Shown: in pieces, positions 1 through 10,653 of the stretch
Numbering within the stretch: the stretch's first letter is position 1
How the letters are laid out: every line of letters begins with the position of its first letter
From: Phialocephala subalpina
Lineage: Eukaryota; Ascomycota; Leotiomycetes; Helotiales; Mollisiaceae
Direction of reading: 5' to 3'
Assembly (NCBI GenBank): GCA_900073065.1
Contig: FJOG01000006.1
Coordinates: 102,937 to 166,936, forward strand
Length of the DNA: 64,000 bases
Position numbers and translations under genes: made by a program
Notes under the pieces: generated by a model
Told to the model about the DNA's origin: nothing
What the model saw: only the letters and a program-made list of their open reading frames with translations
Databases searched by the model: none

Positions 1-318
1 GGGAAGGAAAGCAAGGACATGTACGAATATATAGGCATCTTCTCATCACTCGACGAGTCTGTATTTGTAACTCTTAGGGTCATGCTTGTCGCCTCGATAA
101 TGTCGAACAGGCTTATGCAACTTTTGAAATCGAGGTACATATTCGGCCGCGAGTGCTCTTGATTGGGGCGGTCCTAAAGGCGGCGGCAGCGGCTTGTGAA
201 AAGCGGCCTCGGCGGTGCCGCACTGCGACGTCTTTTTGAATGGCTTCATCGGCAGTGGAGTGGACGCCAGCGCCATCGAAGAGCACAAGAAAATGCGAAC
301 GAGTGAGGATTGAGCCAA
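1..318. other. Upstream flank, no assigned gene
   Basis: Two overlapping minus-strand open frames of 80-90 codons run through here into the start of the Zn2Cys6 gene. Neither shows a recognisable domain or a convincing start, so I leave the stretch as the regulator's promoter side. Confidence 0.3.
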
Positions 319-2114
319 ATGCCTTCGTCACCGCCGAGACCGTCAGCGCCGGCATGCATTAAGTGCTATTCTCGGAAGAGAAAATGCTCCAAGCAGCTCC
401 CGGTGTGCTCGTATTGTTCGACGTTAGTTAGGACATTGAACATCTGCGATGAAGATAGAGCTAATGAGTCTGCAGAAGAGGAATACCATGTGTATACCCG
501 AACAGCGGTGATCGACCGCAGAGGCATCGCTCTCAACCATATCCTACCCCATCTTCAAGCACCACGACGGGCCGGAGTCCTAATGCAACGGCTCCGATTC
601 AGTCTGCAATAGCGTCCCCGATACCGCCAACTTCTGTCGTCGCTTCGAGCTTTCCGGCAGTATTCTACCTGGACCGAGATATATTCGAGAGCTGCAAGGT
701 GGAAATTCCAGAGCCAAACATAACCATACCAACAGATGTGTTGAGGCTTATCGGCCAAGCGGCGGACTGGAACAATACGGCCGGGGAATACTTCGCGACG
801 GCACATTCCTGGATGCCTATTATATCGAAGAAACACTTCTTTGAGAAAGTTCTTGGGAAATTAGAACTACGGGCTGAATCTGCTCTCTTGATCCTGTGTA
901 TGGAAATAATAACATGGACCCCAGCGGGCCAGGATCCAAGGACATCAGCATACCGTGCTGCAAAGCATTTCTTCTTGGATCTCGAGATTGCAGGTCTCAG
1001 GACGCTTCAAGTCTTGCAAGCAGGAATACTGATAGCTCTCTATGAATTCGGCCATGCCTTGTATCCTTCAGCTGCTGTGTCGATAGAAGCTTGTGTCCGA
1101 TTTGGGTACGATCTAGGAATCGATTGGAATCCCTCGCATCCGGTAAAGAAACCATTTTCTTGGATAGATGCTGAAGAACAGAACAGAGTCTGGTGGGCAA
1201 TTGTGATGTTGGATCGGTACGTCAATACCCTTACTTTGAGTGCTTGTATACGTCGCGCATTCAGCTTACCAAAAGTTAAAGTCATCAAGAAACTGACAAT
1301 AATGTAGTATTCGAGGCATCGGGTCGTCGGATACGATTTTTTTAACAGGAGACCCGCCTTCAAATGCTGCCATGCCCGCTGACGATACTGCTTGGGACCA
1401 GGGGGTCATGCCTCCACAATGTCTTTCAGTCTATCCACCAAAATCTTTAGACCAACTTGGACGGTTTTTACTGGCTGCAGAAGCAACGAAACTGCTCGGG
1501 CGAGTATTTCAGCATGTAAAAGCCAAAGACACCTATGACGATGCGCATAATGAAGAAGCACGGCTGTTAGACCGAGCTCTTCGGGCGCTAGAGAATTTCG
1601 TTCACTTTGAAGGCCATGAAAAAAGTCTTGATGTTATGAATCAGGTAGCTATGTGTTCGATGTAAATATTTCAATTCTGACACTGGTCAAGGCTCATATT
1701 CTTTAGTGCTCTTTTAATACTCCATGAAGCGCACACTTTGAAGGAAACCACAATGGCAGAGACTTTTAATCACGAGAATATTGCCAAGGAAGCCGCGAAA
1801 TTGGTAGCAAGATCTCGCGAAGCCGTCCCGGAGTCGAGCCACCAACGGCCAATTGAGTCATGCGTGAAAGAGGCATCGCCTTTTTTGACGACTCTTCTTT
1901 ATCAAGCTGCCGTCGCGATCCTGAGAATACACCGAAAGGAAGGTTCTCAGGAGTCTTTGGAAAGATTGACTATCATGAAAGCAGCTCTGAGAGACCTTGC
2001 CCAGAGATGGCGGGCTTCAGGTGAGTTTCTCATCCTTTTTTGAGGCAATTGTTTAGAAAGACATCAGGAGCGTACCTCGCAATTTTGGAGGCCAGAGAGA
2101 TTTCTCGATTGTAA
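319..2114 (+). CDS. Zn2Cys6 fungal-specific transcription factor
   Basis: Predicted nuclear DNA-binding regulator of about 519 residues. The model has five exons: 319-422, 476-1216, 1308-1661, 1707-2020 and 2068-2114. Removing the first intron completes the binuclear zinc cluster, with Cys13, 16, 23, 30, 33 and 40 in the spacing C-x2-C-x6-C-x6-C-x2-C-x6-C and basic residues between Cys2 and Cys3 (YSRKRK). A Ser/Thr/Pro-rich linker follows, then the helical middle-homology region typical of fungal_trans regulators, opening with FPAVFYLDRDIF and containing WWAIVMLDR. The C-terminus ends AYLAILEAREISRL. ATG 319 is chosen because no ATG lies further upstream in frame. The target genes cannot be read from the sequence. 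The family call is firm; the last short exon is the least certain part. Confidence 0.85.
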
Positions 2115-2580
2115 TGATATACCAGAACCAGGGAAGTGTCATGCTCTTACTGCAAATGGTTAAGCGTAACGGGAGTATCCTTTTCGTGGGCCAGTCTAAG
2201 TTTGCCACTAAATTCCCAAATCATTGCGATATAGACCGCACCATAATCGGACTAGCCTCTCCAATGTTGAGATCTAAACTGGCAAGTCAATTCAGATATA
2301 AGAAAAACCTATCGCTCAAGATATGAAACCTAGCCAGAGAAATGTAGAACACCTCACAACTCACTCACCTTGCAACCCAAAACTACCGTCGACGACGAAC
2401 TTCGCACGAGACAGCACAATTATCAAACCACACGAGAGCAACTAGATTCGCTCCAGCATCTCTAAGTGCCTCGGAACCAACGCGAAACCTTCCAAATTCT
2501 TTCAATCCAGAACTCGAAGATCACCATCGCTTGCCTGGTCTACCAGGCCAACTAAGCCCGGCTTCGCCTGCTCCGCGTCA
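2115..2580. other. Intergenic region between Zn2Cys6 factor and J-protein
   Basis: This stretch should hold the 3' end of the regulator transcript and the promoter and leader of the J-protein gene. A small hairpin (CCTGG, four-base loop, CCAGG) sits near 2535-2550. No other coding signal was seen. Confidence 0.4.
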
Positions 2581-3842
2581 ATGACACCCCAGTGCTTATA
2601 TCCCCTCCTTGGTCTCGCACCCTATCCCGTACCGTCACCAGAAGAAATAACCAAGCTTATCGCGCAAAAGCCCTTGAGCTACATCCTGACAAGAATCCAA
2701 ATGACCCTCAAGCCACGGCCAAGTTCCAGAATCTTAAAAATGCATACGACGCACTGTTATCGGTACGTGTCACCGTCGAGGAAGTAGCCGAAGACGTTAC
2801 AAAGACGAAGAATCAGCCAGCTGATGAGGAGGACAAGGACGATGATTTCTTTCTTAATCCCAATATGCCGAGACGGGAGAGGAAGAAGGTTGAAAAGGAG
2901 AGGAGAAGATACGAAAATAAAATGTTACAAGACCAAGCCCGTGCTAGAAAAGTTGCGAAGGAGGAAGAAGAAGCTCGCGAGGCGGATGAGCTAGAGGCTT
3001 TGAAAATTCGAATCGACAGATCCAAGAAACTTGGTCCAAAGCAAGAGGGCGGCTCTTGGCAGCTCACAAGGATCGAGGACGACCGAGTCCTTGTTCTTAC
3101 TACAAAGCTATTGAACCACCAACGAAACAGTAAGCATCCGCGACCCGAGCTTGTTATAAGCGATCTCGGTCAACTGTACTTGAATACTTCAGAGAAGGTG
3201 CGGGAGTGGGATCGGATGATGAAGGCTGATTGGCAGGCAGAGATTGAGGCAGAAGAGAAAGAGAATGAAATTCTCGAATTCGAAGTGCCTATGGGGTTTA
3301 TTGATCCAATGGAGCGAGACCAGATAATGGAGGGCAGAATGTCCTTGCTTCCTACTGACGAGGAGAAGCGAATGGAGGAGCAAGTAGAGGAAGAAATGGA
3401 AAAGGCTCGACTACAGGCAGAGAAATTGAAAGCCTTCTGGGAAAGCAGGAGGGCAGCCGAGGTCAAGCCAAACACGGTCCAAGTCGTCCCAAAGGTGGAA
3501 CGCGACCTTGACGAGGCCGCTCTCAAAGGAGTCGCTACCATCTACACGAGAGGACATCTATCGAGGTTTGCGCACGAACTCAAACTGAATAATCAGCTCA
3601 CCTTGAGAGGGAAAAACCGTCTGGAGTTCTCGTCCTATACCAACTTGCAACGCGCCCACTATGTTAGACCATTCTGTTGCGAACGAAATGGATGGAAATA
3701 CCAGACAGAGGTCAAGCAAGTTGAGCGAGCACCAGAGCCACTCAGGTTATTGAATAGTTGGGGAAATGGCGCGTGGTGGGGCCCGTACGACAAGAAGAGA
3801 GGCTTCGACGAAAGGACTGGTTATAAAATGTTCTACGACTAA
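2581..3842 (+). CDS. J-domain (DnaJ-like) co-chaperone, apparent frameshift in J domain
   Basis: J-domain proteins stimulate the ATPase of HSP70 chaperones. The J domain is at the N-terminus: helix I (YPLLGLAP...PSPEEIT) lies in the frame of ATG 2581, while helix II and the HPD loop (AYRAKALELHPDKNP) lie in another frame, so one base appears to be missing at 2652-2655. No GT-AG intron can bridge so short a gap. After the J domain come a Lys/Glu-rich coiled coil (from about 2860), a charged middle and a Trp-rich tail (WGNGAWWGPYDKKRG) that I do not recognise. The layout resembles class C J-proteins such as DNAJC17/Cwf23, but I cannot identify an RRM. If the shift is real, translation may start at the later ATG near 2863 and lack the J domain. 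Confidence 0.72.
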
Positions 3843-4340
3843 CTTTGAAGTCGGTTGTTCAGATTGTAGAATCCTAGAATACGAATCATTTCCCCCCATG
3901 GTCTCTTTATTTTACCGTGAAGTTCATGATGTCGGCGGTCCTTTTCACCAGATTCCCTTTCATTAGTCTGACATCTCGGATCAGTAATTTGGTCTTGAGA
4001 TGGACCGGAGCGAGAATCTGATATTTCCGTTACTGTCAATGGTTCAATATAGCCTGTCTTCTCGGGGGACAAGGCAATCGAGCATGGCTGCTATTGAGGA
4101 CTTCCGGTCTTGGACAAGAACGCCAATGGCAAGGTCACAAACCCGACATATCGTACTCTCGACTTTTAATTATGGTACTGATTTTCAAAGTACAGGTAGT
4201 ATTGACACGCCACGCAAGTCATTTATTCGTTGCTCTATTTGCCTTCGAGATTTTTATAGCACGGCCCATGACTTGATGGCAACATCGTGCTATTGGTGGC
4301 ACTAGGCACATTATGCTACATTGTTATTTCCTCTCTTTTA
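3843..4340. other. Convergent intergenic region
   Basis: This lies between the 3' ends of the J-protein gene (+) and the secreted Cys-rich gene (-). Only short, overlapping open frames without domains are visible, so it is probably 3' UTR and terminator sequence for both. Confidence 0.45.
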
Positions 4341-5641
4341 TCACCACCCTGTGCCATCAAGTTGATATGGTACGCCTTTACTTCCGCGCCTGCATGTTTT
4401 GATTCGACTCCCAACACTACCTTGACCTGGTGAATAGGTCACAAGATGGGAAATTAGGTTCTGTGTTTATGTCAACGCTGCTCAAATGGTTCCTTCTCAA
4501 AGACTTACGATCAAACAAGCTCTGCTCAAAATCTCCTTCATGCACATAGCAAAAGTCCGTCGTTTCATACCAGTATGTCTCATTCGGGTTCGTGGCATCC
4601 AGATTGTCCACATAGCATTGAACCCAGACTTCATACTTGTATGGATATTTTTTAACGACATCGCAAGTGGAATTGGCGCAACTGTGACAGAACGCATTGT
4701 CTTCACCTACTGTGATATTGGCGAGGTAGTGCGACTTCAAATCTGTGCCTATCTTCGGAGGCGGAGGTGTCTGTAAGCTCGGAAGGGTGATCGGTTTTGG
4801 AGACCGTGATGTGTCTCTTTTACTCCCAGTCCAATTCACTTGGAGGAATCCTATCGGCCCACAGTTATCTAGGATGTCTTTGTTGGCAGGTTCGTAGAGG
4901 CCGACTTCTGCTACGTAACAATTGTCTGATGTTTTGAGCCATGTCCTGCTTCTTGTTAGTCTGCAGCTTAACCAGAGAAGGTCGTCCTGGAAATTGAGTT
5001 ACCAGAAAGGGGACAGCCTACGTACTTGTCGCCAGCTATTGCCTCTCCCTGGTCTGTCCAGCATGTCACTATCAATTCTGTATCCGGAGAAAGATACTTC
5101 AACGTGATGCAGTCCATGACATCTAGGCAGAGGTTGCATTCGGTATCGTACTTCACCACGGCGAGGTCCAAGGTGAGATGTATGTCTTCGGAATCCTTCC
5201 CACAATAGCTCAAATCCGCTTCATCTGCGCAACCATCTATCAGCTTTGCAGATTGTTTTGGGTCTTCGCGATTGAAAGAAAGCTCACAAGTTCCGTTGTA
5301 AGCCTCCAAGTCATCCTGTGTGACATAGCAAGCATCCGTGGTTTGGAGCCACGTTCTACCCTCCCCGTCAGTAATGAACCCCATCTTTCATATTCCCAGA
5401 GTCCGTACCTGTCATTCTCAATCTTAGTTCCATGTGTCCAACATACAAGTCCAACTATCGTCCCATAATCATAGAAAGCCTTGTTCGTGCAAAGACTATA
5501 CGGACAAGTCTTACACTCCGTCGCCATCCCCCTCTCCAGCGTACTATTGATAGGTGGCTTGATTTTTGTGTGCAACACCGTAGACGAAACCATCAATGGC
5601 ATCAACATCCAAGGCAGAAACCTCGTTATGGTGGACACCAT
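4341..5641 (-). CDS. Secreted Cys-rich protein with three internal repeats
   Basis: About 361 residues in four exons (5641-5409, 5355-5026, 4945-4509, 4426-4341). The start ATG 5641 opens a hydrophobic leader (MVSTITRFLPWMLMPLMV), so export is likely. The mature part has three copies of one module: two or more Cys in a CxxC-like cluster, a Cys-Trp-Thr or Val-Gln-Cys-Tyr core, then W-L-x-T-x-D-x-C-Y-V (TWLQTTDACYV, TWLKTSDNCYV, YWYETTDFCYV). Splicing restores the second half of modules 1 and 2 exactly at this motif (NDR|TWL and GDK|TWL), which strongly supports the introns. The fold may be SH3-like, but that is a guess. There is no known enzyme motif. It could be an apoplastic effector or a cell-surface protein; I do not assign a function. 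Confidence 0.8.
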
Positions 5642-6481
5642 GATCACCTTCTCTTTCGGATCGAATACCCAAGGCTCTCAAAACGAAAGATGGGAAGAAA
5701 ACAACTTTACAAAGCCACCACCAAATTTTCAAAACAAGTCTTTCCCAGATCCAGGATCTAAGAAAAGCAGATCTCACACTCTATATTACACCGTCGGGTC
5801 TAGATCATTCCGCAAGTGTCCTGTTCTGGGTTTGAAGCGTGGTTATGTCTTGGAACTGGAACTGCCGTATCCGGGTCAGAATCTCTTCTTCCTTCCTGTT
5901 CCATTTTACCTTTTCTTTGTTTGCGAGGAAGGAAGGAGTGACCGGCATATATTGCGAGATGCAGGTAATACTGGGCTGGGTATTCAGCCTCGGTTATCTA
6001 GGGATGTTTGCCATGTTGGAGGTTGGGAAGGGAAGCTTTCCCCGTGTTGTAGGAATCTGCAGCCTTGGCGATCCGGGGAGGATTTAATAGCCGCATTGCG
6101 GGAAATAAGGGGCCAATGGTAAGGGCCTATGAGAGAGAGGAGGCGGAGGGTGGAGGAGCGAGTGGATGTGAATGAGAGGAGTCTTCAAAATAGATTGTTC
6201 AGCCTGATTTGTTCTTCTTCCGGTAATATATCGGTTCCTGGCTTGACACCTTTTTAGAACTTGCTCATTGGTGTGTGACGTGATGATACCCTCGTACTCG
6301 CATCACGATCTTCAAGTAATAATTCGAACCTCAAGTTTGTCATATCATGTTTATGTACACTATTTCGTGTTTCTCATGTCCTTACGTACACTCTCACATC
6401 CAATCTCGTCCATCTGATCTCCTCCGATGTTCTCGATCTCGCTAATCTCATGCTTCCCCTCACGCATCACTCAAACCCCCA
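5642..6481. other. Promoter of secreted repeat protein / 3' flank of haem protein
   Basis: Both neighbours are on the minus strand. This 840-bp gap therefore holds the 5' control region of the repeat protein and the 3' UTR of the haem protein. A plus-strand open frame from 5481 to 6122 is long but lacks domains and overlaps the leader exon antisense, so I do not call it a gene. Confidence 0.45.
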
Positions 6482-7321
6482 TCAAGCCCTGAACATAGTA
6501 GGAATAGTAGTTCCGTTAGCCAACGCCGCGTAAGTAGCATACTTCGCGGTCCTCGCTGCCGCAAAGCTAATCCCGTAATTCCCCTGACTTCCATGTTTCG
6601 GCAACGTACTCGCGTGATTCGCCGGCGTAGCAGGAGCCGCAGTCGCGAACGCCCAGCCCAACACATCAGTGCTAGCGTTCGAAGCGAAAGTCGTTCCGTC
6701 GGTGAGAATGCAGCCTTTGCAGAGGAAGGTTAGGGACCAGTGGGTGGCGTTGGTGTATGTGCCGGCGTCGATAGGGGTTATAGTGTAGCCGGGGCCGGTA
6801 GCTTCTGGTGGGGATCGGGTCGCACTGAGAAATTTGAGGTTAGTTCATGGGGTTTAGAGAGAGAGAAAGATTTGGAAATTAGGGAGGGGAGACGTACGGT
6901 GTTTCCCGGAACGAGGAGATGATCTTCGTTCCGCTCGGCCAAGCAGCAATCAACAACTTGTTGACCATCGACCCTCCGAGCGAGACACCAGCCCATCCCT
7001 TCGCTTTCCCGACTAGCAGGCCAACGAAATCGGCTCCTGGGGTTGTGGGCAGGGCAATGCCGAATGTGTAGCCAGTTGGGTCGGTGTAAGCCTAGATTTT
7101 CTACTCAGTTCACTTTATTCTAGCGAGGTCGGGGTGGGTTCGGGAACAGAGTGCACGTGGGTGGGTTTGAAGCGAGTAGATTTCTCCAAACATTTTCTGA
7201 GAAGTCTTACCTGGAAAGTGATGGAGGTCTTCGGGTCGGTATAGGCGGCGACGGTTCCTTGGGCCGAAGCAGAGGAAAGTGCCATTGCTAGAGGCAGAAT
7301 GGTGGAGAGGGAGAACTTCAT
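6482..7321 (-). CDS. Secreted CDH-cytochrome-type haem (AA8/DOMON) protein
   Basis: About 215 residues in three exons (7321-7211, 7091-6898, 6824-6482). ATG 7321 opens a clean signal peptide (MKFSLSTILPLAMALSSASA). The mature protein matches the cytochrome domain of cellobiose dehydrogenase: AYTDPTGYTFGIALP, GWAGVSLGGSMVNKLLIAAWP, a disulphide-type pair (FLCKGC), and HGSQGNYGISFAAARTAKY near the end. In the family a Met and a His bind haem b; here Met in GGSM and a His near KHGSQG are the candidates by position. There is no flavin (GMC) domain, CBM or membrane anchor, so it is a stand-alone extracellular electron-transfer domain that could feed electrons to lytic polysaccharide monooxygenases or iron. 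That role is inferred from the family. Confidence 0.9.
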
Positions 7322-8062
7322 TGTCGCGGTGTTGGAGTAGAATTGAAAATTGGGTATTAGAAAATAGTAAGCGCAAGCTGGAAGAACTGAAGGACCTGGA
7401 AAGCGCTGGATGTTATAATCACAAGAAGAGATGAAGCTTGGATAGCTGCCAGAGGAGCAAATTTGTTCCAATTGTGATGTCTTTATATAAGTGCCGGTTC
7501 CTGTGGCACTTGCACAACGGGATGGAATAGCATAAACTCGAGATAGGAAAGATATATGAAGAAGTGATGTAGCCGCGGTACCTATCTCATCTATCTATGC
7601 GGATCTTTCCAAAGCTTGTCTTCACCTTCATAACGAAATGCATTCATCTGAATGAAAGGATGAACTGGATGAATATGTACTTCGCTCATGGTTGATGGAT
7701 ATGTAACAAAAGTAGAGTGATTGGCTCGGAGGTTTAGGTCTCGGTATTTGAGATAAACGACACTTTTGCGAAGTATAGTGATCGTGGGGATGGGGCGGGG
7801 AGGATATAAACGACAATTTTGCCAGGTAGAGTGATTCAGCGTATCAGAGAAACGGATTGGAGGCGATGTGAGGTTGTGGTTTTGGAGAAATTGAGGATCG
7901 TATTTATGCTTAGCTCTCCTGAATACAAGCAAGCCTCCTATTCGCTGTGAAGCGAAACGAGCTTTGGGAGGGTGGGCGGGGGAGGGTGGTATCAAGGGTA
8001 GAATCCCAAAATACTTCTAGATCGTGAGTTGGAAATCCGTTCTAATTCGTTCTAATCCCATG
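7322..8062. other. Promoter region of haem protein
   Basis: This holds the upstream region of the minus-strand haem protein gene and the 3' flank of the ABC transporter gene. Two imperfect copies of a 30-base element (core ATAAACGACA then TTTTGC and GTAGAGTGATT) occur around 7752-7785 and 7805-7840. Open frames here are short and unsupported. Confidence 0.4.
7491..7500 (-). promoter_or_regulatory. TATA-like box
   Basis: Read on the minus strand this is TTATATAAAG. It lies about 170 bp before the start codon of the secreted haem protein, a plausible core promoter position. Confidence 0.5.
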
Positions 8063-10653
8063 TTATGATGATATTTCGTTAGGATCAGCGGTGCTTTGCT
8101 CCGCGTATACAGGTGTTTCCAAGACTTCCCCTTCAACCCAAACCTTCGCCAATTCTTCGTCTATCTCTGCCTTTCTAGATTCCCAGTCCTTGGCTTTGGC
8201 GAGTCTTTCTCTGAGTTCATGGAGTTCTCTTTCGACGCCCATCTTCTCTTTCTCGGTGCCAATTCTTTCCCATTCCCACTCGGTTCCATCGTCACCCATG
8301 CCGAGCGTGAGGTTGAAGGTGTGGTATTTCTTCAGGCTGGCTCTAGTACTGATCGTTATCAATGTGATGCCTTTCTCCTTGCAGTTCTCGTATAATAAGC
8401 CTTCGACATCAGAAGATACAGCGGAGGTACCTTCGTCAATGAAGGCATATCGAGGTTCGTGATACAACAATCTTGCGATTGCCATACGCTGTTTCTCTCC
8501 ACCACTCAGGACATCCTTCCATTCCTTTCTTGTATCCCAGCCTCCTTCCCGGTCTGGAAGGTAGCCGAGACGAGCTTCTTCGAGGATGCGCTTAAGTTCA
8601 ATATCTCTCCTTCCGCGCTCTCGCATCTCAACCTCACCATCTGGGTAGATAACTTGGTCTCGCAAGGTACCAACGCTCAAGTACGGCCTTTGTGGGAGGA
8701 ACATTATTCCATCGGTACCGACGCTTCGTGGTCTCGAGACTAATCCTCGATACACGGGCCACAAGCCAGCAACGATGCGTGCTACAGCACTTTTACCGAC
8801 ACCATTTGGACCAGATATCTATTTCTGTTAGTGAAGAAGATAATTCCATGAGTGTTTGGACTTACTAAAAGATGCTCTCCAGAATGCACGATCATAGAGA
8901 GAGAATCAACAAGCTCTTCGCCACCGTGAGGGAATATGGATGGTGCCACGATAGGTACGTTCTCAAGACGAACTCCATCGAAGCCTTTCTGGATCGTGCC
9001 TTGAACGTCCGAAAGAGAGAAGAGCTCAGGATGGGTGCCTCGTTGGGGGAAGTAAGCATTCGCATGTACGCGATGCAATGTCGAGATCAAGGTGTATACC
9101 CGAGAAGTGTAACCTGCCAATTCTGACAAGTCCTTGATGCTGTACATCATCCTTCCACCGGCATCAGCCAGCGAGAGCATTAGTCTCTTGTTGGTGATGA
9201 ACTCCTTCATTCTTCCTCTTTCACGACCGCCAGAAATAGCTGGGTCGGCAAGTTCCTGGATCCCTCCAAGTCCACCCCATGCAGGTAAAAAGACTGGCAG
9301 AGAGCTCAAAAGGTAGCCATAGGCACTCCAACTGTACTTGAGAACAAAGTCCTCGAGAATGTTGTATCGGATCTTCAGTGTATAGATTCCTTCCATCCAT
9401 TTCTTGAGACTCTTGAATTCTCGATCCAAGAAATTCTTCTCCATGCTTGCACCTCCATAGAATGCTACTTCTTCAGCATTTGCGATCAGACGAGCATGTA
9501 GACCTCTGAAGTCACCCTCTTTGCGTCCTTCAACTGCCTTTAATTTACCAAACGGTGGCGAGAGTCTTCGAAGAATGGTGGCAGTTAGGAAGTAGTTGCT
9601 CATTAGTCCTGTTAATGCTAAAGGACCGAGCGATCGATACAATTGGTAATTGAAGACCAAAAGATCAACGAAAGGTTTTCCGAGAGAGGAATATAGACTT
9701 GCTGCGGATGCACAGAAATGCGTTAAGTCTTGTGTAATGAACTGGTCCGCTCCTTGTCCAATGCCTCCATCTAAGTTGGATAGCTTGTAGTAATTGAGGT
9801 TGTCGTTAAGGTAAAGGTCATGAATGTATCGTGTGAGCCGTGTTCGGAAGGCAATAGAGACTTTTGACTGTAGGAATTTGATCATCGCGTTCGTGTAGGA
9901 GGCAAAGCTGCCGATTCCGCACCACTATTGCGGTCAGTATGCTTCAACATTGAAAGGAACATATTATATTGTCTGAAAACTGGCAAGGGTAAAGTAGAAG
10001 ATATAAAAGTCAGAACTTGCCTTGATAATTCCCCAGATGAACGACCGCCCATTTCCTGCCACCAAATCTCGTACAATTTCACCATCTAGTCTAGCCACCA
10101 CCAACGAGAGGTATGTGCGAAGCATAAGGAACATTCCATGGCTCAATAACAGACCAGTCTCCTTGCTTGTCCATCTCGGTATCATGATACTCAGCAGACT
10201 AAGGAATTGATGCAGGAATGCCAAATTGAGGCCGGGCTTCGTTTGAGGAGGAGGTATCTGAGGTGTCACTCCATCAGAGAGTCCCGAGGCTCGAGGAGGG
10301 TTCAAGAAGAGCCGGCGATGGGCATCGAACGTCAAGGGCTTCGTGGGATGTATGATAACTTTGGATGTCGAGTCCTTGTATGGTACGAATATCACACGAG
10401 AGCCATCTTTGTTCTTTAAGCCTGAATTCCTTCGCAGCAGACGTCGTCCTTGCTCCTTCTCTGCCTTCTGCCTCTTCCACCATCTTCGGCTTCCTGCGCC
10501 TGCGACTATGATCGAGAGTGCAAGAACTAGCGTGCCAGCAAGTCTGCTCGTTCTCGATGTACCCTTTAATCGTTCGCGGAAGAGCTTAGAGTACTGGTGG
10601 TAGAAGTTGGCTATAGGGTCCGCAGAGTGCCGCAATGTTGATTGAGAAGCCAT
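8063..10653 (-). CDS. Peroxisomal ABCD-family fatty-acyl ABC half transporter (Pxa1-like)
   Basis: About 815 residues in three exons (10653-10021, 9924-8866, 8818-8063). ABCD half transporters dimerise in the peroxisomal membrane and import long-chain fatty acyl groups for beta-oxidation. The membrane domain carries the family signature GADQFITQDL and the EAA-like loop NAEEVAFYGG. The nucleotide domain has Walker A GPNGVGKS (about residue 567), Q-loop LPQRPYLSVGTLRDQVIYP, signature LSGGEKQR (about 668) and Walker B YAFIDEGTSAVS (about 688). The usual DEC is DEG, and the H-loop reads STRASLKKYH, without the expected His after Ser, so this site may be catalytically weak. The first intron (10020-9925) starts with GC, not GT. 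The partner half transporter is not in the window. Confidence 0.93.
9925..10020 (-). other. GC-AG intron in the ABCD transporter gene
   Basis: The donor reads AAG|GCAAGT and the acceptor AATAG|TGG. Splicing here gives GIIKWCGIG, the conserved family sequence, in frame. Using a nearby GT would break the frame. Confidence 0.8.

Noticed and set aside
5481..6122. 213-codon plus-strand frame
   Set aside because: It runs antisense through the signal-peptide exon of the secreted repeat protein and lacks an own domain.
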